From Balanoglossus misakiensis (Eukaryota > Hemichordata), in contig CM082582.2 of NCBI GenBank assembly GCA_040954595.2, positions 310,001 through 374,000 on the forward strand: a stretch of DNA of 64,000 bases. Reading direction: 5' to 3'. Both the position numbers and the translations under genes were made by a program. Under the pieces are notes generated by a model. The model ran no database searches, was not told where the DNA came from, and saw only the letters and a list, made by a program, of their open reading frames with translations. Within the stretch, counting starts at the first letter, position 1. Each line of letters opens with the position of its first letter. Positions 23,954-33,983 of the stretch are shown in pieces.

Positions 23954-24600
23954 AAAATCAGGTAGGGACACCATAACATACATTCCTACCAAATTTCAGC
24001 TCCATCGTACATGTAGTTAGGAAGAAGATTTTTTACCAAAAAATCTATTTTTAGATCTTATTTGCATATTTATGACCCCATCAAATCCAAATTAACAAAA
24101 TCAGGTAGGGACACCATAACACACATTCCTACCAAATTTCAGCTCTATCGTACATGTAGTTATGGAGAAAAATATTTTTTACAAAAAATTCTATTTTTAG
24201 ATCTAATTTGCATATTAATGACCCCATCAAATCCAAATTTACAAAATCAGGTAGGGGCCCCATAACACACATTCCTACCAAATTTCAGCTCCATTGTACA
24301 TGTAGTTGTGGAGAAGAAGATTTTTTACCAAAAATTCTATTTTTAGATCTAATTTGCATATTAATGACCCCATCAAATCCAAATTTACAAAATCAGGTAG
24401 GGGCCCCATAACACACATTCCTACCAAATTTCAGCTCCATTGTACATGTAGTTGTGGAGAAGAAGATTTTTACCAAAAATTCTATTTTTAGATCTAATTT
24501 GCATATTCATGACCCCACCAAGTCCAAATTAACAAAATCAGTGAAGGGCACCATAACACACATTCCAACCAAATTTCAGCTAAATATGCCAAGTTGTTTT
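23954..24600. repeat. 146-bp tandem repeat, about 4.4 copies
   Basis: 'accccatcaaatccaaatt' and 'ttcctaccaaatttcagct' recur at about 146-bp intervals (the latter near 23982, 24132, 24277 and 24419, with a variant near 24564). Each copy has an 'atttgcat' octamer. Successive in-frame short ORFs are a by-product of the repeat. Confidence 0.9.
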
Positions 24601-24624
24601 AAAGAAGAAGATTGAAATACCAAA

Positions 24625-24738
24625 AGTTGACGGACGACGGACGACGGACGACGGACGACGGATGACAGACGACGGACGACGGACGGACACTAATCAACCT
24701 ACTGCTACAGCTCAGCTGACACAAGTGACAGCCGAGCT
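24625..24738. repeat. GACGGAC microsatellite and terminal hairpin
   Basis: About nine units of gacggac/gacgg (24628-24690), a short unique stretch, then an imperfect hairpin at 24709-24738: arms agctcagctgacac and gtgacagccgagct (12 of 14 paired) with a 2-nt loop. The hairpin abuts the satellite, so it is probably the terminus of the inserted element. Confidence 0.75.
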
Positions 24739-25638
24739 AAAAATAGCCATTTTGGCCATATTTTGACAAAAATGGTAAATTTTTAAAAAATCATAAAAAA
24801 TTAACTCTTTTCTTCATTTTCGGAAATATTATGGACCATGAAGTGTCGTTCTCTTGTAGAAAGTGCTGCAAATTCCAGAAAAGGCGGTATAATTTGAATC
24901 ACCCAAGACAAAATTACCATTTTCGACTTTTTTTCGAAAAATTGTCTTTTTTACAAAATAAATAAGAATAAATTCTTTTCTTAGTTTCAAACGGGTAGAG
25001 ATACTTTCCACACGGGTTTTCTAACATTGAATTCCCGTTCATCAACTCACATTTCCTACAGCATAAGTCGGCTAAAACCCAGTTACTCTAGAGCAGAAAC
25101 AGTTGCACACTGGTAACGTTGAACAAGTCGATTTTTCTACGGCCTGGCTCGGCTAAATCTCCGTCACAATATGACAGACACTAGCGTACGTTAGCAACGG
25201 TGATCAAGTCAGATTTCCTACGGCCTGGTTTAGCTGAAGCCCCGGCACTTTAGAGTGGAAACACGCGTACATTGACCACGATGATCAAGTCAGATTTCCT
25301 ACGGCCTGGCTCGACTAAAACCCCGGCACACCATGACATACACTAGCGTTCGTTAGCAACGTTGATCAAGTCAGATTTCCTATGGCATGGCTTGGCTAAA
25401 GCCCTGGCACTCTAGAGCAGAAACACGCGTACAGAGACCACGTTGATCTATTCACATTTCCTTCGGCCTGGCACAGCTGATGCCCCGGCACTATATATAG
25501 GACACAGACTGGCGTAAGTTAACAACGGTAATCACGTCGGGTTTCCTACGGCCTGGCTCAGCTGAAGCCCCGGCACTCTAGAGCAGAAACAGGCGTACAT
25601 TGACCACGTTGATCAAGTCAGATTTCCTACGGCGTGAT
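24739..25638 (-). repeat. satellite unit L5: end of AT block and monomers
   Basis: AT block to about 25030, then about seven monomers, cut at 'ctacggcgtga' (25638) by the BEL element. Confidence 0.9.
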
Positions 25639-25675
25639 TTAAATTACGAATTCCAGATATGCTATTACTAATTAA

Positions 25676-28600
25676 TTATGGTGTAATACGTGTACTACTT
25701 TCCTCAAGCAAGCACAGTTTGCGAACATCTCTACGCAATCTTCCTGTTTCAGTCTTCACTAGGACCTGGCGCACATTGCCGTACTGATCTGGGTAAGTTT
25801 GCTGAACTAGTCCTTTTGACCACTGTCCTCTTGGGATATTTTCCTCTACCACGATAACCAAATCTCCAACAGTCAGATTTCTCTTGGGCTTCAACCACTT
25901 CTGTCTCTGCTGAAGGGAAGGCAGGTATTCGTGTAGCCATCGTTTCCAAAACGAGTTCGCTATGAGATTAGCTTGGTTCCTTCTGTGATTAGCTGTACTG
26001 GTCGTGACAGTGTCTGCAGGAGATGTGCATGGATTCGGCCTCAGTAGTAACAGGCTATTAGGCGTCAGTGCTTCAAGGTCATTCGGGTCATCTGATTGAC
26101 GGGTCAAAGGTCGATCATTGATAATCTTCTCCACCTCCGCCAAGACAGTAAGTAAAGTTTCGTCGTCAATTAGTTGGTTTCCAACGAGTGCTCGTAGGAT
26201 TTTCCGCACTGAACGTATCATCCTTTCCCAAACTCCTCCAGTATGACTGGCTGCGGGTGCATTGAAATACCATTGGATATCCCTCTTGCGTAGACTATCA
26301 GTTATCTTCTCTTGATTCCAACTCGCTAGAGCTTCTTTGATTTCAGTTTCCGCTCCCCGGAAATTTGTTCCGTTGTCACTGTATACCGTTTTTGGTGGAC
26401 CACGTCTGCTGACAAATCTCCATACTGCCTGAATAAATGAATCTGTGGATAAACTGTGGGTGATTTCAATATGCACAGCTCGTATGGCGAGACAGGTGAA
26501 TATACATCCGTATCGTTTGGACGTTCCTCTTCTCCACTTGACTTTCGGAGGACCAAAGAAGTCGATTCCCACTGCAGCAAATGCACTCTCACCTGGAGTA
26601 ACTCTTGGGGTTGGAATTCTTCTGACAGTAGCTTGGCCTCTCAAAATCCAATATTCTTTTCGGATTCTGGATAACACATGGGTGGTTCCTACGTGACCTT
26701 CCTGCTCATGGAAAAACTGAACAATTAATTCGGTCACTTGATGATTATGGGGTAGAATAATAGGATGTTTTGTGGTTTCATCTATGGGGGCGTTGTTTAG
26801 TCTTCCACCAACGTGTATAATGCCATCTTTGTAGATTGGACTGAGTGTGCAAAGTGGACTGGTATATCCTTCAGAATCTGGTTTTCTGCTTGGATTCTTC
26901 AACTGTGTTGATATTTCCTTAGGAAACGCTTTTCGTTGAACGACTCTAATGACTTCTAAGGTAGCATCGGACACTTCTGACACCGTTAGAGCACCAACCG
27001 GAACTTTACCATTTCCGCCATTCTCAATGCGAGCTCGGAGATACTTCTTGTATCGTAAAATCCAAGCGACAGATTTGCAAAGTTTGTACCATGACGAAAA
27101 TCTGTGAATTAACGAATGGATGATATCAGTGTCATCTGTCTGGTTGCTGTTTACCACTGCGCATACCTTTGCCATTTTCAATTCGTTGTCCTCATCCGAT
27201 ATTCTTGGTAAGTCGGTAGGTTGGGTTGGCCAGTTTCCTTCAGATTTCCAGAGAAATTCTGGACCTTCGAACCACAGTTTGGACTTCGCTTTGGCGGCTT
27301 TCAAGGTAATACCTCGGGAGGCACAATCAGCTGGATTGAGTTGTGAAGGAACATGATGCCATTGTGACGGTAGTGTTGCATCGTGTATTAGTTGTAGGTG
27401 GTTGGCTACAAAGGTCTTGAAGCGTCTTGTTGAGCTGCAGATATATTGTATAACAATGGTAGAGTCTGTCCAGAATCGCTCTCGATGGATAGGAAATTGA
27501 CGTTCTTCTTTTATCTGTTTGCTGACTTTAACGGCCACTGTTGCTGCTGTCAATTCCAATCTTGGTACTGTAATGGTCTTCAGTGGAGCAACTCTAGATT
27601 TGCCAGTCACGAGGCTGCAGTGAAAGTTACCACCTTTGTCAGTAAACCGTAGGTAGGAAACAACCCCATATCCTTCCGTTGAAGCATCGCAGAAATGATG
27701 AATTTCTATAGATTGTGGCTGGCCAAAACCTGGAGGTGTGTAACACCGTGGAATTACCATGGCTTTTAACATCGGTAACTTCTGTAACCATTCACGCCAA
27801 ACAACTAGATATTTCACTGGTATGGCTTCATCCCATCCACATCCTTCTTTGCATAATTCTTGTAATAAGCGCTTAGCCGGCAATACAAATGGTGCAACAA
27901 ATCCTAGTGGGTCGTACACAGATGCTACAACTGAGAGAATCCCTCTTCGAGTTTCACTTTTACTTTCCTTGCCAACTCTGAAGCTCATAGTATCTTCTTG
28001 AATGTCCCATTGTACACCAAGAGCTCTGTCAACTGGTAAGTCTTCCAGGTCTAAATTCATCACAGATGGCGCCCTTTCTTCTGACGGGATGGAGGACAAT
28101 ACTTCTGTGCAATTAGAAATCCATTTGGTCAGATGAAATCCACCATTAGACAAAAGAGCTGAAACTTCAGTGATGAGTCTCTTGGCTGTGTCCACGGCAA
28201 GTACTGATTTTAAGAAATCATCCACGTAGAAATTTCTGTAGACAGCATCTATGATGTCCGAGTCGAAGTTACTTCTATTGTCATCAGCTGTTCTCCGGAG
28301 GGCGTATGCTGAACAACTAGGTGATGATGTCGCGCCAAACAAATGAACAAGCATTTGATGATCGACGGGCTCCTTCGTGAGGTCACCGTTAGGCCACCAT
28401 AGGAATCGCAGGACATCACAATCTTCGGGGTCGACATGAACTTGGTGAAACATTTGCTTGATATCAGCAACCACTGCAACAGGATACTGACGGAACCGTA
28501 GCAAGACTCCAACCAAGGAATTGGTCAAATCCGGACCCTGCAGGAGTTGATCGTTCAGTGAAGTTCCTCCACATTTGGCAGCACAATCGAAGACGACTCT

Positions 28601-29902
28601 CACCTTTTCTGGTTTCATGGGATGCGTCACCGGATGATGAGGTAGGTACCATAACCGTCCATAATCGTCTTCTTTGTTTTCATCAGATACTTCTTTTGCA
28701 TGACCTTGTACAATATAGTCTTGTATAATTGTACTGTACTTTTCATGGAGATCTGGATCTTTAAGTAGACGTGTTTTGAGTAGGTTGAGTCGTTTCTCAG
28801 CTACATGCCTGTTATTTGGTAAGGCTGGTTCTTCAAATTTCCAAGGTAGCTTCAACTGATAGTGGCCATTTTGTAGACGGACAGATCGATCCATTATCGC
28901 CTTTGCCCTTCGGTCTTCTAATGACATGCATTCTTTAGTATCCACTAGATTTTCGTTGAAGTCGGCATTGTACATCCTTTCCAATTGTGATGAAATGGAC
29001 TCCATACCTTTGATAGAAGTATCACTGTCGATGATCTGGTCCATATTGATACAGTTGATTGATGAGTTGGTTTCTTTCTTTCCTTTCATCGGCCCAATCA
29101 ACGTCCATCCAAGTAATGTTCGGATTGCGTATGGTTGTTTTCTCCCGGCACGTCTTTCCTCCAGGACCCAGTGTGCTTCTGGAATGTCGTTACCGATCAG
29201 GATTGTGACTTCCTTGTTCTGCAATTCTGGTAATTCAACATCCTTCAGATGAGACCATTCCTTCGTATCCTCTGCTGTTGGTATACTGTTTGCCGTTATG
29301 GGAAGTTTGTCCGTCGTCCATACCTTATCAAGATGAACACTTTGATTTCTATGTAGACCTCGTACATCTAATTTAACTTCACGTCCATACTTCTTCGTTT
29401 CAGCATCGAGTGTGGAAAGTGTATATGTAATGGGTTGTCCACCCAAACCAAGTCTGTCTGCTAGAGATGAGAGACATATTGTTGTGTCTGAACCATTGTC
29501 CAGGAATGCATAAGTTTCAATCTCTGCTCCTCCCTCCACTCCACTTACTCGGACTGGTACAACTTGTAGGCTGATACGTGGCTTGTTTGTCCTGGTTGCT
29601 TTACAATGAACGGTGTTACCGGCCCCATTGGTTACTTCAGAATTCCCGTCACTTTTCTCGTCTTTATTCTTCCCAAGACGTGTTGTGGGTGGAGCTGGTC
29701 TACCACTTCCACTGGGATACACTTCATTTGACGACTGGCTAGGATGTGACGATACTGGGTGTAGTAATGGGTGGTGAAGTCTTCCACAGTCAGTTACTGG
29801 ACAAAACAATCCACTTTTGCAGTTTTTAGCGAAGTGTCGAGGGGTTGCTTCCAGACAACAATCACAGAGGTTCTGTTTTCGCACAAACGTTTTCTTCTCC
29901 AT
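25676..29902 (-). CDS. pol: BEL/Pao Pol polyprotein
   Basis: A 1408-residue frame. In order: CCHC zinc knuckle (C13, C16, H23, C28) belonging to the end of Gag; aspartic protease of DUF1758 type with DNGSDT (D135); BEL reverse transcriptase from about residue 430 with YVDD at 559-562; RNase H with catalytic-type Asp in 'FCDASTEGYG' (D739); integrase with its zinc-binding HH in 'FHEQEGHVG' and catalytic D1114, D1176, E1226. The CxxC half of the HHCC zinc finger is absent: 'ATVRRI' runs directly into 'PTPRVTPGE' at about residue 1097, an in-frame deletion. The listed ATG (29902) is internal; the homologous frame is open upstream to 30019, so the natural product is probably a Gag-Pol fusion. Integration competence is doubtful. 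Confidence 0.9.
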   Translation of the reverse strand: MEKKTFVRKQNLCDCCLEATPRHFAKNCKSGLFCPVTDCGRLHHPLLHPVSSHPSQSSNEVYPSGSGRPAPPTTRLGKNKDEKSDGNSEVTNGAGNTVHCKATRTNKPRISLQVVPVRVSGVEGGAEIETYAFLDNGSDTTICLSSLADRLGLGGQPITYTLSTLDAETKKYGREVKLDVRGLHRNQSVHLDKVWTTDKLPITANSIPTAEDTKEWSHLKDVELPELQNKEVTILIGNDIPEAHWVLEERRAGRKQPYAIRTLLGWTLIGPMKGKKETNSSINCINMDQIIDSDTSIKGMESISSQLERMYNADFNENLVDTKECMSLEDRRAKAIMDRSVRLQNGHYQLKLPWKFEEPALPNNRHVAEKRLNLLKTRLLKDPDLHEKYSTIIQDYIVQGHAKEVSDENKEDDYGRLWYLPHHPVTHPMKPEKVRVVFDCAAKCGGTSLNDQLLQGPDLTNSLVGVLLRFRQYPVAVVADIKQMFHQVHVDPEDCDVLRFLWWPNGDLTKEPVDHQMLVHLFGATSSPSCSAYALRRTADDNRSNFDSDIIDAVYRNFYVDDFLKSVLAVDTAKRLITEVSALLSNGGFHLTKWISNCTEVLSSIPSEERAPSVMNLDLEDLPVDRALGVQWDIQEDTMSFRVGKESKSETRRGILSVVASVYDPLGFVAPFVLPAKRLLQELCKEGCGWDEAIPVKYLVVWREWLQKLPMLKAMVIPRCYTPPGFGQPQSIEIHHFCDASTEGYGVVSYLRFTDKGGNFHCSLVTGKSRVAPLKTITVPRLELTAATVAVKVSKQIKEERQFPIHRERFWTDSTIVIQYICSSTRRFKTFVANHLQLIHDATLPSQWHHVPSQLNPADCASRGITLKAAKAKSKLWFEGPEFLWKSEGNWPTQPTDLPRISDEDNELKMAKVCAVVNSNQTDDTDIIHSLIHRFSSWYKLCKSVAWILRYKKYLRARIENGGNGKVPVGALTVSEVSDATLEVIRVVQRKAFPKEISTQLKNPSRKPDSEGYTSPLCTLSPIYKDGIIHVGGRLNNAPIDETTKHPIILPHNHQVTELIVQFFHEQEGHVGTTHVLSRIRKEYWILRGQATVRRIPTPRVTPGESAFAAVGIDFFGPPKVKWRRGTSKRYGCIFTCLAIRAVHIEITHSLSTDSFIQAVWRFVSRRGPPKTVYSDNGTNFRGAETEIKEALASWNQEKITDSLRKRDIQWYFNAPAASHTGGVWERMIRSVRKILRALVGNQLIDDETLLTVLAEVEKIINDRPLTRQSDDPNDLEALTPNSLLLLRPNPCTSPADTVTTSTANHRRNQANLIANSFWKRWLHEYLPSLQQRQKWLKPKRNLTVGDLVIVVEENIPRGQWSKGLVQQTYPDQYGNVRQVLVKTETGRLRRDVRKLCLLEESSTRITP

Positions 29903-31866
29903 GAACGACTTCCTGGCAAACTTCCGGCATCTCTGCAGTTGGTGTTGTCCTTGGCAGAAAAGACATCTAATTTCTCTCTTGGATTGGCAGTAGGGTTTGT
30001 CTTGCGTCTTGCCGTAATTTCATGACTTACTTGTGTGGTCAAAGTAGTAGCCTTGGTGAATTGTTTGACCCTGGACTTTACGTCTCTCTCTGGTTCTGGT
30101 TTTGATCCAACCAACATCCCGAATCTTGTATTGGCCAAGGCTGCTCGCTTCTCCAAAAACGCTGTCAGATGGATGAATTCTGGTTCAATACCGGAGTAAA
30201 TCATTCTTCCAGCTTCTTTTGCCCAATCTCCTTGTAGAAATGTAGGTAGGCGTCTCACTATCTTCTCCAATGTATCCATGGAGTTCAGATCAGCGGTGTA
30301 TTTCATTTGGCTGGAACACATATGACAATTATTCATGTCACGTGCCAACTGTAGCAACTTTGATGTGTCCGTGGCCTTGATCTGTGGTCCCTTGACGACT
30401 TTGTCTATGGTGGCATGGACGATCGTGTGTTTCTGGCCGAAATTCTGGTATAATATTTTCCTTGCTTCAGTGTAACCTTGTTCTGGAGGTAGAATCACAC
30501 AGTTCTTGATTGCTTCTTTGGCTGGTCCAGTGCAGTATTGGATGAGATAAGCCAATCTAGTGCCATCATTGGTTGTTCCCTTTACAATGTTTATCTCAAA
30601 ATTTCTGATGAACGTGGGGTACACTACTGGGTCACCATTAAACGATAGGAATTCCCGCTTCGGCAAATTCAAACTAGTTACAAGTGCTTGCGTGGCTTCA
30701 CTCTGTTGTCTTATCATACTCTGTAGGATTTCGTGTTGCCCATCCCGCAATGGACTTGGTTCATTTCTATAAAGTTGTTCCCCAATATTGTGGTCCACGG
30801 GCTGCCATTCTGGTGCATTCGGATTTAATGCTGCCACATTGCCCTCCAACTGTTTCACATTTTCGGACAGCGGTCTGTCTTTAAGCAAAGTTGTTATTGT
30901 GTTGAACTGGGAAACTTCTACTGGGGGACCACTCGACAATACATGGGGGTGATAATCTTGAAAAGACTGGAAATACCTGTCAATCTTCTCACTTGGACTG
31001 GTCATCTTTGCTTCACTTGTATCAACAGAATATTCTTCGGAATGAAACGAAGTTCCCTCTTCTGCTAATTCAGCCTCCATTTCAGCCTGTTTTAACTTCT
31101 GTTGAACGTCTAGAATCTTCAATGTTGACTGCATCTTTATTTCTTCTTCTCGAAGTCGCAGATCACGAAGCTTGGCTTTGGCTTCTTCTTCTTGCTGTAT
31201 CTTTTCAAGTTCAAGCTGGGTTTCCAATATCTTCCTTCTTGCAATTCTTGAAGCTCGACTTGCCTTTGAACTCGATAAAGAACATATATTACTTGTCTGC
31301 CGGTTACCATTTCCATAAGACGTTTGACTATGTGATTTCTTTTTTACAGATTTTACCTGGTCCTTGGTAGAGTGACATGAATTTTTGGAAGCCGCTGAAC
31401 CGTTGACATCATCCTCTTGTGAAGCTGGTGGCACTTCTGGCTCCAACCCACGTGACGGAGTTGTTATCGTGATTCGATGAGACGAAATCCAGTTCTTCAG
31501 GCGTTGTTCCAGACACTCTTTTCTGTTAACTTCAGATTCGTGTTCAAGTCGTACACTTTCTTGTTCGGACCTTGAAAGATGTTTCTGATATTCATAACAA
31601 GTATTTGTATATGAAGTAAAAATCCTATCCAAGTCTTCTTTCTTTTTGGTAACTGCTTGGTAGTCAGGCGACGACATTAACATGGTCTCTACATCCATGT
31701 AAATACGTGTCATATGGCCGCGGTAAGCGATAATTGATCTCCTTAATTTGGGAACTAAATTTTCTTCTCTTGTTGAGCTAGCTGTTTTTGATGAACTGCT
31801 ACTCTTGACGGAGACAGGGCCTGGTGCTGCTGGAACGTGGAACATCTCGTCGTTTCCAGTTGCCAT
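29794..31866 (-). CDS. gag: BEL/Pao Gag polyprotein
   Basis: A 690-residue frame starting at ATG 31866. It has a charged N-terminal half with a long Glu/Lys-rich coiled coil (about residues 205-275), then the DUF1759-type capsid region (about 398-600) beginning 'LPKREFLSFNGDPV'. The last 70 or so residues look out of frame: the zinc-finger sequence CLFCQGQHQLQRC, which should follow, is in the pol frame (open from 30019 downward). The frames overlap from 29794 to 30019 and pol is in the -1 frame relative to gag. Either a recent indel near 29990-30019 split a single gag-pol ORF, or a frameshift is programmed; no clear X-XXY-YYZ heptamer was seen. Confidence 0.85.
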   Translation of the reverse strand: MATGNDEMFHVPAAPGPVSVKSSSSSKTASSTREENLVPKLRRSIIAYRGHMTRIYMDVETMLMSSPDYQAVTKKKEDLDRIFTSYTNTCYEYQKHLSRSEQESVRLEHESEVNRKECLEQRLKNWISSHRITITTPSRGLEPEVPPASQEDDVNGSAASKNSCHSTKDQVKSVKKKSHSQTSYGNGNRQTSNICSLSSSKASRASRIARRKILETQLELEKIQQEEEAKAKLRDLRLREEEIKMQSTLKILDVQQKLKQAEMEAELAEEGTSFHSEEYSVDTSEAKMTSPSEKIDRYFQSFQDYHPHVLSSGPPVEVSQFNTITTLLKDRPLSENVKQLEGNVAALNPNAPEWQPVDHNIGEQLYRNEPSPLRDGQHEILQSMIRQQSEATQALVTSLNLPKREFLSFNGDPVVYPTFIRNFEINIVKGTTNDGTRLAYLIQYCTGPAKEAIKNCVILPPEQGYTEARKILYQNFGQKHTIVHATIDKVVKGPQIKATDTSKLLQLARDMNNCHMCSSQMKYTADLNSMDTLEKIVRRLPTFLQGDWAKEAGRMIYSGIEPEFIHLTAFLEKRAALANTRFGMLVGSKPEPERDVKSRVKQFTKATTLTTQVSHEITARRKTNPTANPREKLDVFSAKDNTNCRDAGSLPGSRSWRRKRLCENRTSVIVVWKQPLDTSLKTAKVDCFVQ

Positions 31867-31974
31867 GACTTTCTAATGTATCTGCTAGTACACGGTTACA
31901 CCAGGTTTCAGTCCAACGTCATCTGAGAACTATGTAGGATCCAATTCCTACTTGCATGGGCCCCTCGACACTCG
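31867..31974 (-). other. BEL leader between LTR and gag
   Basis: About 108 bp upstream of the gag ATG. The primer-binding site should lie at the LTR-proximal end, but I could not match it to a tRNA with confidence. Confidence 0.5.
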
Positions 31975-32573
31975 TGTTGTATAAAAATTCTCCTTTTATT
32001 TTACTCTCTACGAGGAGCAAACTGTTCGGTGCATACAAAATAGACCGTGCACGACGTAATAACACGGTTCTAATACTGGTATAACACTGGTATAACACGG
32101 GTACAACACGGTTCTGTATAAACAAATACATAGACGAAATAAATTCAAGTAAGTATTCAAAGGTAAATGTAAAATGCCGATACAGAAGTTCAAACTCAAT
32201 TACAAAGCAAATTCCAAAAATACAGCGTTTACAGGTAAGTAAATTCAAATCAATTCTATTCAATCGCTCAAAATTAATGGTTTATAAATGAAGTAGTCTG
32301 CGTCCTGGATAGTCGCTGCTTCTGTTGAAAGACCGCTCTGTATCGCTAAATAAAACAGTCTTACCTCAGATGGTGACGCTTTTAGGGGCTCAAAAAGCAT
32401 GCAGTGCAGTGGTCACAAACATGTAGCCTAGAAGGCCTGACGTGGCAAAATGAAAACTTGCACACTGGCGAGGTGCCAATTTATAGTGAAAAGGAAATTT
32501 GCATATTGGATAACCACTATGTGCATGTGCACCTGCACACACAGCCATCCAATCAGGGAGGACTGCACTTACA
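31975..32573 (-). repeat. BEL 5' LTR (the only LTR present)
   Basis: On the minus strand it begins TGTAAGTGCAG at 32573, exactly where the satellite resumes ('ccggctc'), and probably ends in TACAACA at about 31975. It contains a TATA-like TATAAATTGG (about 32477-32487) and AATAAA (32000-31995). The 3' limit is uncertain because there is no second LTR for comparison. Confidence 0.65.
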
Positions 32574-32877
32574 CCGGCTCTATATGACACAGACTGGCGT
32601 AAGTTATCAACGGTGATTACGTCGGATTTCCTACGGCCTGGTTTAGCTGAAGCTAAAGACGTTGGCTAATCGGGCAAACCGAAGAGGGAAAGTCACAGCG
32701 GGTCAACACTCGACATTTGTTCGGGTAGGACTGCATTATTGCCTGTCAATTTATAGAGAAAGCCCGAATTTTACCAGGGCGTTTCAAACACCGACGTTAG
32801 TTGGGGGCACGGCCTGCAGTACTGCCGGGTAAGCTGACATCGGCGTACCGCATATAATGTAGGGGGGGGGGGGGGGG
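32574..32877 (-). repeat. satellite unit L5, end: monomer, linker, G-tract
   Basis: One monomer is fused directly to the linker ('gctgaagctaaagacg'), so monomers 1 and 2 were deleted. The G-tract of 16 bases (32862-32877) is the longest in the window. Confidence 0.9.
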
Positions 32878-33873
32878 AAACAGAACGGTTCAATACTAGC
32901 TAATTTTGGACAATCATCTAAAATCTAAATCATTTTTTCATATTTGGATATCTGATGATGTATGAAATTTCCATCATATGTAAAAATGGTGCTGATTATA
33001 AAAAATGCACTCTGAATGAGCTGATTTAATACAAAATTGCGTTTTATTCGTTTTTGCACCAAAAAGGTCATTTTTAGGCAAAACATTCTTTTTTTTTTTT
33101 AATTCGGTGACCTCATCATATATAAACAATTGCTTGTATGTTAAAAGTTTTTATGACTTTTAAAAGCAGTGACACTGGCGGCATTCAACACGAAAATAAC
33201 AATTTTAGCCACAATTTGGTCAAAATGGTAAATTTTTGAAAATTACAAAAAATACCTGTTTTCTACATTTTCGGAAATCTGATGGAGTATAGAATGCTCT
33301 TCGTATGTATATATCGATATAAATTCCACAAAAGACAGTCTAATATGGCTCACTGCAGACAAAATTGCGTTTTACCAAATTTACCTTGAAAATGTCATTT
33401 TTAGAAAAAGAAAAAAAAAACACCTTTGTTCCTCGAATTTGGTGCCCTGATCATATATGACATGTTGATTGTATGTTAAAACTTTCGACCACTCCAAAAA
33501 TGCAGAGATATTGACGGAATTCAAGAAAAAATAGCCATTTTGGCCATATTTTGACAAAAATGGTAAATTTTTAAAAAATCATCAAAAAATAAACTCTTTT
33601 CTTCATTTTCGGAAATAGTATGGAGCATGAAGTGTCGTTCTCTTGTAAAAAGTGCTGCAAATTCCAGAAAAGGCAGTATAATTTGAATCACCCAAGACAA
33701 AATTATCCTTTTCGACTTTTTTTCGAACAATTGTCTTTTTTACAAAATAAATAAGAATAAATTCTTTTCTTAGTTTGAAACGGGTAGAGATACTTTCCAC
33801 ACGGGTTTTCTAACAATGAATTCCCGTTCATCAACTCAGATTTCCTACAGCATAAGTCGGCTAAAATCCTGAC
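32878..33873 (-). repeat. satellite unit L6: AT block, truncated
   Basis: AT block lacking about 18 bp after 'caatact', then one partial monomer ending at 'ctaaaatcctgac', where orientation flips. Confidence 0.9.
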
Positions 33874-33983
33874 TATGAAATGGCTATTTTTTCTTGAATT
33901 CCGTCAATATCTCTGCATTTTTGGAGTGGTCGAAAGTTTTAACATAGCTGATATCTAATAAATGTAGTATTGAACCGTTCAGT
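33874..33983 (+). repeat. first plus-oriented satellite fragment after the strand switch
   Basis: Starts inside the AT block ('aaatggctattttttcttg'), runs to 'ttttaacata' (33948), then jumps to 'gctgatatctaataaatg', skipping most of the block: a second rearrangement 75 bp from the switch. Confidence 0.85.

Larger units (their letters stand above)
20689..24738. mobile_element. composite, unclassified repeat-rich insertion
   Basis: The AT block reads continuously from 'gaattcaagaaa' (20688) to 'aaaaatagccatt' (24739) if this segment is removed. It begins with a small palindrome, tgacctattggtca, and ends in a GACGGAC-type microsatellite followed by a hairpin. In between are a repeat of about 225 bp and a 146-bp repeat, the latter split by a nested TIR element. 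The target is an A-run, so the duplication, if any, is ambiguous (2-3 A). No transposase or RT was seen; class unknown. Confidence 0.6.
25639..32573 (-). mobile_element. BEL/Pao LTR retrotransposon lacking its 3' LTR
   Basis: Minus-strand element with a single LTR (5' LTR about 31975-32573), gag and pol. Only about 37 bp separate the pol stop (25676) from satellite DNA, so the 3' LTR and polypurine tract are gone. Eleven satellite bases ('ctcggctggtg') present in intact monomers are also missing at the join. The protein order protease, RT, RNase H, integrase and the DUF1759/DUF1758-type sequences identify BEL/Pao rather than Ty3 or copia. The reading frames are long, but the integrase has lost part of its zinc finger and gag and pol are in different frames. 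Confidence 0.9.

Noticed and set aside
29794-29902. Canonical -1 slippery heptamer in the gag/pol overlap
   Set aside because: Checked A-rich spots in the gag frame; none has the X-XXY-YYZ register, so no programmed site is claimed.
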